Assembly (NCBI GenBank): GCA_022718015.1
Contig: JAIHZV010000085.1
Span: forward strand, 1 to 5,808
Direction of reading: 5' to 3'
Length of the DNA stretch: 5,808 nucleotides
DNA from: Phascolarctobacterium sp.
Lineage (GTDB): Bacteria > Bacillota > Negativicutes > Acidaminococcales > Acidaminococcaceae
Part shown: piece after piece, positions 1-5,554 of the stretch
Numbering within the stretch: position 1 is the stretch's first letter
Layout: each line of letters opens with the position of its first letter
Made by a program: the position numbers and the translations under genes
Notes under the pieces: model-generated
Seen by the model: the letters and a program-made list of their open reading frames with translations, nothing else
Databases searched by the model: none
Told to the model about the DNA's origin: nothing

Positions 1-15
1 CTGCTCCACCCCGCG
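1..15 (-). tRNA. tRNA-fMet, partial (first 15 nt only)
   Basis: Read on the minus strand, the first bases of a tRNA are visible: CGCGGGGTGGAGCAG, beginning at 15. This is the usual 5' end of bacterial initiator tRNA, whose first base is C (unpaired with A72), followed by the D-stem GGAGCAG; elongator tRNA-Met normally starts with G. It begins 9 nt after the tRNA-Tyr CCA end, so the two are likely processed from one transcript. The anticodon lies outside the window, so the identity rests on the 5' end alone. Confidence 0.75.
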
Positions 16-24
16 ATGAAATGT

Positions 25-109
25 TGGTGGATGGGGTTGGATTCGAACCAACGAAGCGAAACGCGGCAGATTTACAGTCTGCTCCCTTTAGCCACTCGGG
101 AACCCATCC
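25..109 (-). tRNA. tRNA-Tyr (anticodon GTA)
   Basis: A complete class II tRNA of 85 nt with encoded CCA. The acceptor stem GGATGGG (103-109) pairs with CCCATCC (29-35), followed by discriminator A and CCA at 25-27. The anticodon arm is GCAGA-CTGTAAA-TCTGC with anticodon GTA at 73-75. The T arm is GTTGG-TTCGAAT-CCAAC (36-52). A 13-nt variable arm (53-65) with a small GCG/CGC stem is the long variable arm expected of bacterial tRNA-Tyr. A consensus promoter lies just upstream (126-154) and a second tRNA follows directly. Confidence 0.97.
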
Positions 110-125
110 AGTAGACAACATAGAT

Positions 126-154
126 ATTATATCGAATATCGAAGAATTTGTCAA
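126..154 (-). promoter_or_regulatory. Sigma-A promoter of the tRNA-Tyr/fMet cluster
   Basis: On the minus strand there is a perfect TTGACA (149-154), a 17-bp spacer (132-148) and a perfect TATAAT (126-131). Transcription should start near 119, about 10 nt before the mature tRNA-Tyr 5' end. This is typical of a strongly expressed stable-RNA promoter. Confidence 0.93.
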
Positions 155-163
155 CACCTTTTC

Positions 164-189
164 GCAGAAATTTTTAAGATAATCTCTGC
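164..189 (-). other. Hairpin after the methyltransferase gene (weak terminator candidate)
   Basis: Arms 164-172 and 181-189 form a 9-bp stem (one G-T pair) with an 8-nt loop, 17 nt past the methyltransferase stop codon. No run of T follows on the minus strand, so it is not a convincing intrinsic terminator. Read-through into the tRNA cluster is possible. Confidence 0.3.
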
Positions 190-205
190 AGCCTGCAAAC
201 GCCGC

Positions 206-988
206 TTACAGACGCTGTCGCAAAGCCTCAAACATCACCACGCCTGCCGCCATCGCCACATTCAGCGACTCTGCACGGCCCTGCATAGGAATAAACACGC
301 GCTTATCCGCCGCCGCCAGCAGGCTCTCCGTCACGCCGTTCGCCTCGTTGCCCATGACGAAGGCCAGACGTCCGCGCAAATCTGCCTTGTACAGATTATC
401 CGCGCCGTCCAGACAGGTCACCAAAAGCTCATAGCCGGCCTTGCGTGCGCTGCTGATAAACTCCGCCTCGCTTACGCCGCCGATGACAGGCAGATGAAAC
501 AGCGAGCCCATCGACGCACGCACCGTCTTCGGCGCATAAATATCTGCGCTGCCCTTGAGCAGCACCAATCCACCCAGGCCGGCAGCGTCAGCAGTACGCA
601 GCATCGTGCCGATATTGCCCGGGTCGCCCACTCTGTCAAGCACAAGCAGCATCTTCCCCGTCGCCAGCAGCTCCTCAACGCTGCAAGCCGGCATCTCGCA
701 CACCGCCAGCACTCCCTGCGGCGTTTCGGTATCCGCAATCTTCTTCATCACGCCCTCGCTGACGCAGATCAGCTTCACATTCTTCGCTGCAGCCTCCTCC
801 AGTACGCTGCGCGTGCGCTCATCCTCCACAGCCGTATAAAAAATGCTCTGCACCCTGCCGTAGCGCACAGCCTCCTCCACCGTGCGCAGGCCTTCAGCAA
901 GGAACAAGCCCTGCTGCTGGCGGTATTTCTTTTGCTTCAGCTCCGCCGCAGCCTTCACTACGGGGTTCTGCAAACCAGTAATTTCCAT
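206..988 (-). CDS. TrmH/SpoU-family RNA 2'-O-methyltransferase (RlmB/YsgA-like)
   Basis: This 260-residue protein is a SPOUT methyltransferase that transfers a methyl group from S-adenosylmethionine to a ribose 2'-OH in RNA, most likely 23S rRNA. The three SpoU motifs are all present: DPGNIGTMLR at 122-131, VMGNEANGV at 211-219 and IPMQGRAESLNVAMA at 233-247. These supply the trefoil-knot cofactor site and the conserved Asn, Arg, Glu and Ser. Residues ~1-100 fit the N-terminal substrate-binding domain of this subfamily. The ATG (986-988) follows AAGGAG (995-1000), which overlaps the TAA of the upstream AEC gene, so the two are probably cotranscribed. B. subtilis YsgA (RlmP), encoded near pheST, is a plausible counterpart; the exact target nucleotide cannot be read from sequence. 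Length and motifs indicate an intact gene. Confidence 0.92.
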   Translation of the reverse strand: MEITGLQNPVVKAAAELKQKKYRQQQGLFLAEGLRTVEEAVRYGRVQSIFYTAVEDERTRSVLEEAAAKNVKLICVSEGVMKKIADTETPQGVLAVCEMPACSVEELLATGKMLLVLDRVGDPGNIGTMLRTADAAGLGGLVLLKGSADIYAPKTVRASMGSLFHLPVIGGVSEAEFISSARKAGYELLVTCLDGADNLYKADLRGRLAFVMGNEANGVTESLLAAADKRVFIPMQGRAESLNVAMAAGVVMFEALRQRL

Positions 989-998
989 CTTTCTCTCC

Positions 999-1919
999 TT
1001 ATATAACTAAAAAGAAGCACGTAAACAAAATGACACTTGTAATGATCGTCATTGAATTAAACAAGCTTGCCAGCTGCACATTGCCGCCCAGCTTCTCCAC
1101 GAAAATCGGCCCTATAATCGTACACGGCGCCATAAACGCCAAAGCAATAACGTAATTGACCTCCTGCTTAAACGGCGCAAAATAAATAAATGCCCCTGCA
1201 CACACCAGCGAAATCAGGTAACGCACGCTGAACAGCTCCTTCACGTAGCCCATCGCCTGCTTGTCCAGCTTGATTTCAAACATCATGCCAATCATCATCA
1301 TGCTCAAAAACGGATTGGCCGCACCCACAATATCCGTAAAGGTATACACGCTCTTAGGAAACTGCACGCCGGCCAGCGACAAGATAAGCATGCTAATATA
1401 AACGACAAACGGTGCCGAATGCAGCAGCTTCTCCGCAATGCTCTTCATGCTGAACCTGTCCTTGTGTCCATCTGCATAGCCGATGCAGGAAGCCGTCAGC
1501 GCATAGGTCATACCTGTACACATAATCGAATTGCCCACATCGAACATACACAGCGCCACGACAGCGAACGGCGTCAGAAAGGCCTGTGCAAACGGCAGCG
1601 TAAAGCAGCCGATATTATAGCCTGCCAGGCTGAAAATATAAAAAATCTTAGCCGCCAGCGTCTCGCGCCGCGTAAGCATTAGTGCAATAAAAATCATCAC
1701 GCAGTTGCCGCTAAGCCCCAGCGCAACCGCCGCCAGCAGCGACAAATCCAGCTGAAAATGCGCAAAGCTCGAAATAACAGCACAGGGCAGCGTAATATTC
1801 AGCACAATCTTGCTTACAAGCTGATAATCTGTCGGCGCAAACACGCCGCGGCGCTTGCACATATAACCAATTAAAATAATCAAAACAAAAGCTATCGCTT
1901 TACTTAAAACAACTAACAT
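999..1919 (-). CDS. AEC-family (auxin efflux carrier-like) transporter
   Basis: A 306-residue integral membrane protein made almost entirely of hydrophobic segments (about ten), opening with a membrane helix at its N-terminus. The N-terminal IGYMCKRRGVF, the KIVLNITLPCAVISS stretch, the half-repeat boundary near SMKSIAEKLLHSAPF and the C-terminal helix ending in FFLVI fit the AEC family. Bacterial members export or exchange malate and other organic acids; the substrate here is unknown. I chose ATG at 1917-1919, preceded by GAGGGG (1923-1928). A longer frame from TTG at 1940 is possible, but that codon sits in the T-tract of the rplT terminator. The stop codon overlaps the ribosome-binding site of the methyltransferase gene. 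No clear promoter is seen upstream, so expression may rely on terminator read-through. Confidence 0.88.
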   Translation of the reverse strand: MLVVLSKAIAFVLIILIGYMCKRRGVFAPTDYQLVSKIVLNITLPCAVISSFAHFQLDLSLLAAVALGLSGNCVMIFIALMLTRRETLAAKIFYIFSLAGYNIGCFTLPFAQAFLTPFAVVALCMFDVGNSIMCTGMTYALTASCIGYADGHKDRFSMKSIAEKLLHSAPFVVYISMLILSLAGVQFPKSVYTFTDIVGAANPFLSMMMIGMMFEIKLDKQAMGYVKELFSVRYLISLVCAGAFIYFAPFKQEVNYVIALAFMAPCTIIGPIFVEKLGGNVQLASLFNSMTIITSVILFTCFFLVI

Positions 1920-1930
1920 ATTCCCCTCGA

Positions 1931-1973
1931 AAAAAGACAAAAAAGCCTGCCCCTATCTGCATAGGAGCAGGCT
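1931..1973 (-). terminator. Intrinsic terminator of the infC-rpmI-rplT operon
   Basis: On the minus strand, arms 1961-1973 and 1944-1956 pair over 13 bp (one G-U) around a 4-nt loop. A run of six T (1939-1944) and a second T-rich stretch (1931-1937) follow. The hairpin lies 40 nt after the rplT stop. A second hairpin (1977-1984 with 1989-1996, 8 bp, two or so G-U pairs) stands immediately before it. The plus strand has no T-run after the stem, so the terminator is one-directional. Confidence 0.9.
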
Positions 1974-2013
1974 CAGACCAGCGCCTACGCACTAGTCATT
2001 ATTTACTTTACTC

Positions 2014-2367
2014 TTACAGAGCAGCTTTAGCAGCTTCAACTAATTTAGCGAATGCAGCTGCATCATAGATAGCCATGTCAGCCATAACTTTGCGGTTCAT
2101 TTCGATACCAGCTTTGGTCAGGCCGCAGATGAAACGGCTGTAGCTCATGCCGTTAGCACGGGTAGCAGCGTTGATACGAGCAATCCACAGACGACGGAAC
2201 TCGCGTTTTTTAGCGCGACGGTCACGACGAGCATAGGACAGTGCTTTCATTACCAGCTCGTTAGCTTTTTTGAATTGTTTGCTACGAGAACCATAGTAAC
2301 CTTTAGCCAGTTTCAGAATGTGTTTATGACGACGATGAGCGGTAACGCCCACTTTAACTCTTGCCAT
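2014..2367 (-). CDS. rplT: 50S ribosomal protein L20
   Basis: A 117-residue basic protein with the standard L20 length and sequence. It starts MARVKVGVTAHRRHKHILKL and carries the YYGSRSKQFKKANE segment, the basic helix ARRDRRAKKREFRRLWIARINAA and the C-terminal globular part GMSYSRFICGLTKAGIEMNRK. L20 binds 23S rRNA early in 50S assembly; its C-terminal domain is also the repressor of its own operon in E. coli and B. subtilis. The ATG follows AAAGGAGG with a 9-nt spacer and lies 28 nt after rpmI. It is the last gene before the terminator at 1931-1973. Confidence 0.99.
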   Translation of the reverse strand: MARVKVGVTAHRRHKHILKLAKGYYGSRSKQFKKANELVMKALSYARRDRRAKKREFRRLWIARINAATRANGMSYSRFICGLTKAGIEMNRKVMADMAIYDAAAFAKLVEAAKAAL

Positions 2368-2395
2368 TGTTAATTTCCTCCTTTAAATCTCTTAA

Positions 2396-2593
2396 TTATG
2401 CGTACGGGAGCATCTTTGCTACATGCTCTTTATCAGTCTTGTGAACCAGAGCTGCTTTGCGCAGGTTTCTCTTACGTGCAGGAGATTTATGTTCGAGAAT
2501 ATGGCTCTTGAAGTTTTTAAAATGTTTGAATTCACCAGAAGCGGTTTTCTTGAAGCGCTTTGCAGCAGCTCTACGGGTTTTCATTTTCGGCAT
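2396..2593 (-). CDS. rpmI: 50S ribosomal protein L35
   Basis: A 65-residue, strongly basic protein matching the full length of L35. It begins MPKMKTRRAAAKRFKKT and contains the characteristic HILEHKSPARKRNLRKA core, ending at a typical KMLPYA. It is a component of the large ribosomal subunit. GAGGAGGA (2601-2608) precedes the ATG, and the gap to the infC stop is only 17 nt, indicating cotranscription and probable translational coupling between infC, rpmI and rplT. Confidence 0.99.
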   Translation of the reverse strand: MPKMKTRRAAAKRFKKTASGEFKHFKNFKSHILEHKSPARKRNLRKAALVHKTDKEHVAKMLPYA

Positions 2594-2610
2594 TGTGATA
2601 TCCTCCTCTA

Positions 2611-3129
2611 TTATTTAGCAGGTTTCGGCGCAACAATCATAATCATGTTTTTGCCTTCTAATTTTGGAACTCTTTCTACGACGGCAATTTCTTTTAACTG
2701 CTGTGCCATGCGATTCAGCAGTACTTCGCCAAGCTCAGGATGAGACAGCTCGCGGCCACGGAACATGATGGTAACTTTTACCTTATCGCCATCTTCCAGG
2801 AAACGTACTGCATTCTTGTACTTAACGTTAAAGTCGTGATCCTCGATACCGGGGCGCAGTTTAACTTCTTTAATGTCGAAGGTTTTTTGCTTCTTACGAG
2901 CTTCCTTTTCACGTTTTTGCTGCTCGTAACGGAACTTGCCGTAATCCATAATTTTGCACACGGGCGGTTTCGCTGTGGGAGCAATCTCAACTAAATCTAA
3001 ATGTCTTTCAACTGCCAGTTGTTGGGCTGCACGGCCGGACATAACGCCAAGCTGTTCGCCATCAGCAGTAATAACACGCACTTCACGCGCACGAATTTCT
3101 TCGTTGATACGCAAGCTTTCTTTTGCTAT
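2611..3129 (-). CDS. infC: Translation initiation factor IF-3, with predicted AUA start codon
   Basis: IF3 binds the 30S subunit, blocks premature 50S joining and rejects non-canonical start codons. With the proposed start the protein is 172 residues, a normal length. The N-domain ends in the IF3 signature KIMDYGKFRYEQQK (from about residue 59), then comes a Lys/Glu-rich linker and the C-domain from KEVKLRPGIEDHDF (about 87 on). No ATG or GTG exists in frame at the 5' end. A TTG at 3112-3114 has no ribosome-binding site, while GGAGGTGA (3136-3143) sits 6 nt before ATA at 3127-3129, giving (M)AKESLRINEEIR. ATT at 3133-3135 is the alternative but lies too close to the binding site; an in-frame TGA precedes it. 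Rare start codons are a known feature of infC (AUU in E. coli) that allow IF3 to limit its own synthesis. Confidence 0.95.
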   Translation of the reverse strand: MAKESLRINEEIRAREVRVITADGEQLGVMSGRAAQQLAVERHLDLVEIAPTAKPPVCKIMDYGKFRYEQQKREKEARKKQKTFDIKEVKLRPGIEDHDFNVKYKNAVRFLEDGDKVKVTIMFRGRELSHPELGEVLLNRMAQQLKEIAVVERVPKLEGKNMIMIVAPKPAK

Positions 3130-3278
3130 GACAATTCACCTCCAGGGACACAAGGTAAGCTTTACTGCTTACAAAAAATAAAAGCGGGCAGAACAAATCC
3201 ACCCGCGAAAAAATTCATATCCAACCCTGTCGAGTGTAGACCGCAAGGTGAGAAGCGGGAGGCTTCTGCTTTGTTACT
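3130..3278 (-). promoter_or_regulatory. infC operon 5' leader with predicted attenuator (L20-leader-like)
   Basis: About 150 nt of non-coding leader between the predicted transcription start (~3278) and infC. In order of transcription it holds a hairpin (arms 3262-3267 and 3251-3256, 5-nt loop), an intrinsic terminator (3173-3206) and a 6-bp hairpin (3167-3172 with 3155-3160) just before the ribosome-binding site. The loop-containing segment CCTCCCGC (3255-3262) can pair with GCGGGTGG (3199-3206), the 5' arm of the terminator, at 7 of 8 positions; this would be an antiterminator. B. subtilis and relatives control this operon by L20-dependent premature termination in such a leader (Rfam L20_leader). 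The match here is by position and structure, not by alignment. Confidence 0.72.
3173..3206 (-). terminator. Leader (attenuator) terminator upstream of infC
   Basis: On the minus strand GCGGG (3202-3206) pairs with CCCGC (3184-3188). The stem extends inward to 9 bp with two G-U pairs around a 5-nt loop, then TTTTATTTTTT (3173-3183). It lies between the infC promoter and the infC ribosome-binding site, so full operon expression requires it to be bypassed. Confidence 0.85.
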
Positions 3279-3283
3279 GGAAT

Positions 3284-3312
3284 ATGATACCATAGATATA
3301 GAAGTGTGTCAA
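3284..3312 (-). promoter_or_regulatory. Sigma-A promoter of infC-rpmI-rplT
   Basis: On the minus strand: perfect TTGACA (3307-3312), 17-bp spacer (3290-3306), TATCAT (3284-3289; five of six to consensus), with an AT-rich stretch just upstream of the -35 that could act as an UP element. Predicted transcription start is the A at about 3278. Confidence 0.9.
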
Positions 3313-3505
3313 GGGGTTATTTTAATAAATTCTACACTTCTTCGAAAAACTACCGTTGGAAATTGCAGACATGAGCAAAGAAAAGTTCTTTGCCTACCAG
3401 ATTTCTGTATAAACTCAATATCTATTAAACTCTTTGGGAGTAAAATCAATGTTATATCCGCATACAAATTAGTAGAAATATAATCTTTATATCGGTATTT
3501 CTACT
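3313..3505. other. AT-rich intergenic junction with inverted repeat 3471-3505
   Basis: No credible gene lies here. At the defence-operon end there is a perfect 10-bp inverted repeat, AGTAGAAATA (3471-3480) and TATTTCTACT (3496-3505), with a 15-nt loop, beginning directly after the TAA of the small defence gene. It can form a 3'-end hairpin for the leftward operon but is not followed by a T-run. A second hairpin with 7-bp arms and a 3-nt loop lies at 3376-3392. Neither is a convincing intrinsic terminator. Confidence 0.6.
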
Positions 3506-4069
3506 TTACGAATTCAACATATCACTAATAAACAACATATCTCTTCTTTTGGTTACTCTAGCATATTCTCTTAATACCTGTATTAGTCGATCAACATCAT
3601 CATTAAATAAATTTGTAATATATCCTTGTTTCTTAACATCCTTAATGCCCAAATCTTGTTTACAATAATCACTAGGCTTCTTCTTATTTCTAGTTTTATA
3701 TTTATTGCTATATTCATCATATTTTCCGTAATAAATTATGACTAACATCTCTATTTCTGGCACTGTATTAATATTAACAACCTTACATTTTTCATCATAT
3801 GGTTTTTTGAAATGAAATTTTTCATTCCTAGAATCAATAATTCTTAACAAAAGAACGTCTCCATCATAATCACGCATCAAATAGTTCTCTTGTATATCTT
3901 CAGCTTTTCTATAATTAGTAACAGCAACAATTTGTTCTTGAGAAAACAATAATCTAGCGTTTTTTAATAATAAGTTCATTATTTCTAGTTCTGCTGCACC
4001 TTCACAACTTATAATAATATACTTAAAATTATGAAAATCGTCCCTTAGCTCTTTTGGAGTTTTTGACAT
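3506..4069 (-). CDS. Small TOPRIM/RloB-like putative effector of a defence operon
   Basis: A 187-residue cytoplasmic protein that I do not recognise as a named family. The N-terminus has a predicted beta strand running into an acidic motif, IIISCEGAAELEIMNLLL (18-35), like the first TOPRIM/RloB motif (strand, then E-G-x-x-E). A second strand ends in an acidic turn, DGDVLLLRIIDSRNE (69-83), where TOPRIM domains carry D-x-D. Next come PEIEMLVIIYYGKYDEY (104-120), which recalls the conserved Glu-helix of RloB proteins, and a basic stretch KTRNKKKPSDYCK (125-137). TOPRIM domains in RloB, AriB and OLD proteins are nucleases or nuclease-like. The ATG follows AAGGAG with a 5-nt spacer and lies 25 bp inside the ATPase gene, so the two proteins are probably coupled and act together. 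Nuclease activity is inference: the second motif reads D-S-R rather than D-x-D. Confidence 0.6.
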   Translation of the reverse strand: MSKTPKELRDDFHNFKYIIISCEGAAELEIMNLLLKNARLLFSQEQIVAVTNYRKAEDIQENYLMRDYDGDVLLLRIIDSRNEKFHFKKPYDEKCKVVNINTVPEIEMLVIIYYGKYDEYSNKYKTRNKKKPSDYCKQDLGIKDVKKQGYITNLFNDDVDRLIQVLREYARVTKRRDMLFISDMLNS

Positions 4070-5205
4070 AATAACTCCTTAAATTTTTTAATATTTTCAT
4101 ATTGTGGTGCAGTTCCCTTTACTATACCAGATAGCAGCAAATCACTTTTTTTCAAGTCATTTCTACTTATATATTCAGAATATTTTTTTATACTAATATT
4201 ATTGTTGTTTTTCATTGTTATATATATATCATCCTTTCTATCTATAATGTCCAAGATTTCAACATAATGAGTAGAAAAAAGCAGCGTAGCTCCATTAGGA
4301 TTTGTATTGTTGTCTTTAAATAGATTTATTAATAATTTTACAAGTTCTTTATGAAAATGATTCTCTATTTCATCAACAATAAAATATGCACCATTGATCA
4401 ATGTTAACATAGCAGCAAAAAATACCTCATTACCTTTTACAGTACCAGAAGATAATAAATTATTGATTTCTGCCAAATCCCTCAATTTAAAAACAATATC
4501 ATTATATTTAAATTTTAATTCACAATTTATTGCATTATCTTGCTTTTCACATTTGATATACTCAATACTAGAATCCAGTACATTTATTATTTCTGTTGGA
4601 ATTTCTCCAATCGGCAACATGACATTAAAATTTGTACTCTGCATTAACGATATAGACGTAGATTTATTACCTTTTCTTAACTTAATGGTAATACTACTAT
4701 CATCTGGCATCATTTCTTTTATATTATCTGGTAACTGTTTCCTTATCAATTTATCATTTTTATCTATAGTTATTTCAGGGAAATTATATACATCACTTTT
4801 ATTTTTTACGGAATTCATACTTCTTTCCTGTAATGTTTCTACACCATATTTCCATCCCTGTGAATCATTTAACAATTCAAAAAACCATTTGTAAATTTTA
4901 TTTTGTAACGTAAAAAACACTGTGAATTTTGAACCATTCTTTATTCCGAAAGGTACTATTTTAGTATAATTTAATCCATATCCATTAACTAAAACATTTA
5001 AAACATACTCAACAATGCTAAGAGTTCTAGTTTTACCACTAGCATTTATACCAACTAAAGCGATAACATTTTGTGTATATATATTTTTTTTTATTAAAAA
5101 CAAGGATTTGTTTTGAGCAACACGATCTGTAGCTGTAAAATTAATATCCAGCTTTCCATCAGTAAAGCCTTCCAGATTTTCTCCGATTATACGTAATATT
5201 TTCAT
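4045..5205 (-). CDS. AAA15/ABC-like ATPase of a two-gene defence operon
   Basis: A 386-residue ATPase of the AAA_15/AAA_21 type (OLD, RloA, AbiL, AriA relatives). Walker A is GINASGKT (52-59), the ABC-like signature LSSGTVKGN (251-259), Walker B YFIVDE with catalytic Glu279 (274-279), and the H-loop STHYVEILD has His313. The region ~85-245 between Walker A and signature is the coiled or lid insertion and is not conserved to my eye. The C-terminus carries SDLLLSGIVKGTAP (354-367), like the LYLxGxxGxxP tail of RloA-type proteins. No membrane segment or signal peptide is seen. In known systems such ATPases sense phage products and control a partner nuclease. The ATG follows AAGGAGGAGAGAGGCT, downstream of a near-consensus promoter; the 3' end overlaps the small effector gene. 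Low GC and AAA/AAT-rich codons contrast with the infC operon. Confidence 0.85.
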   Translation of the reverse strand: MKILRIIGENLEGFTDGKLDINFTATDRVAQNKSLFLIKKNIYTQNVIALVGINASGKTRTLSIVEYVLNVLVNGYGLNYTKIVPFGIKNGSKFTVFFTLQNKIYKWFFELLNDSQGWKYGVETLQERSMNSVKNKSDVYNFPEITIDKNDKLIRKQLPDNIKEMMPDDSSITIKLRKGNKSTSISLMQSTNFNVMLPIGEIPTEIINVLDSSIEYIKCEKQDNAINCELKFKYNDIVFKLRDLAEINNLLSSGTVKGNEVFFAAMLTLINGAYFIVDEIENHFHKELVKLLINLFKDNNTNPNGATLLFSTHYVEILDIIDRKDDIYITMKNNNNISIKKYSEYISRNDLKKSDLLLSGIVKGTAPQYENIKKFKELLCQKLQKS

Positions 5206-5228
5206 AGCCTCTCTCCTCCTTTTTGTAT

Positions 5229-5257
5229 ATTATAAACGTTTTTTATGGTTATTTCAA
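5229..5257 (-). promoter_or_regulatory. Sigma-A promoter of the ATPase/effector operon
   Basis: On the minus strand: TTGAAA (5252-5257), 17-bp spacer (5235-5251), perfect TATAAT (5229-5234). Transcription should start near 5222, leaving only ~17 nt before the ATG, just enough for the ribosome-binding site. Such a promoter suggests the operon is expressed constitutively unless repressed. Confidence 0.88.
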
Positions 5258-5266
5258 GTATTTCAA
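5250..5266 (-). repeat. 8-bp direct repeat overlapping the -35 box
   Basis: TTGAAATA occurs twice, at 5250-5257 and 5259-5266, one base apart (9-bp period), and the downstream copy contains the -35 hexamer. It could be a duplicated -35 or a repressor site; no regulator is visible in the window. Confidence 0.4.
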
Positions 5267-5519
5267 TGGACTATACTCTAAAATATTACGTGCTATAAGC
5301 AAGCTAATAAAAAACGAAAGCACGCCATCATCTTATAATATACCCATAACATTGGACACACGAAATATAGTGGGTACTGTCAATAGTTTTGCCAAACTCC
5401 ATGTCTACGCAGATAGTATACTATTAAATTGTTAGATTGGTAAGCCGTGATTCTATTTGACGCTTACTTTTCAATTATTACACAGCATAGTAAGCACGCA
5501 TTGTTATCAGAATTTTCTC
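5258..5519. other. AT-rich intergenic region between divergent units
   Basis: About 260 bases with no convincing gene. The only open stretch (plus, 5223-5435) begins at TTG, has no ribosome-binding site and runs over the ATPase promoter. Visible structure is limited: an inverted repeat GCTTACT/AGTAAGC (5462-5468, 5489-5495), a 6-bp inverted repeat CGTGCT/AGCACG, and the 8-mer AAGCACGC at 5318-5325 and 5492-5499. No tRNA or CRISPR-like array is seen. Confidence 0.55.
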
Positions 5520-5548
5520 TTGACTATGCACTATTTTTGCGATATAAT
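5520..5548 (+). promoter_or_regulatory. Sigma-A promoter of the structured RNA / Rpn unit
   Basis: On the plus strand: TTGACT (5520-5525), 17-bp spacer (5526-5542), perfect TATAAT (5543-5548). Transcription should start near 5555. No ORF follows for almost 200 nt; instead there is a series of hairpins ending in a terminator. Confidence 0.88.
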
Positions 5549-5554
5549 TACTAC

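Noticed and set aside
494..1006. Long open frame on the plus strand opposite the methyltransferase gene (also 555-839)
   Set aside because: It is antisense to a gene with complete SpoU motifs, has no ribosome-binding site, and its composition (His/Arg/Gln-rich) is that of a GC-rich shadow frame.
1938..1940. TTG as the AEC transporter start codon
   Set aside because: It lies within the T-tract of the rplT terminator and lacks a ribosome-binding site; ATG at 1917-1919 has GAGGGG before it.
3112..3114. TTG as the IF3 start codon
   Set aside because: No ribosome-binding site at a proper distance; GGAGGTGA is 21 nt upstream and matches ATA at 3127-3129 instead.
3001..3483. Plus-strand open frame running from inside infC past its promoter
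   Set aside because: It covers the antisense of infC, its leader terminator and its promoter, and no domain is visible in its translation.
4394..4894. Plus-strand 166-codon frame inside the ATPase gene
   Set aside because: Antisense of the ATPase. Its Leu/Ser/Ile-rich hydrophobic look comes from reading AT-rich Lys/Asn codons backwards; no ribosome-binding site.
5341..5400. Decayed insertion-sequence end (minus-strand TTGACAGTACCC)
   Set aside because: A vague resemblance to IS termini only; no matching opposite end, target duplication or transposase fragment can be seen.
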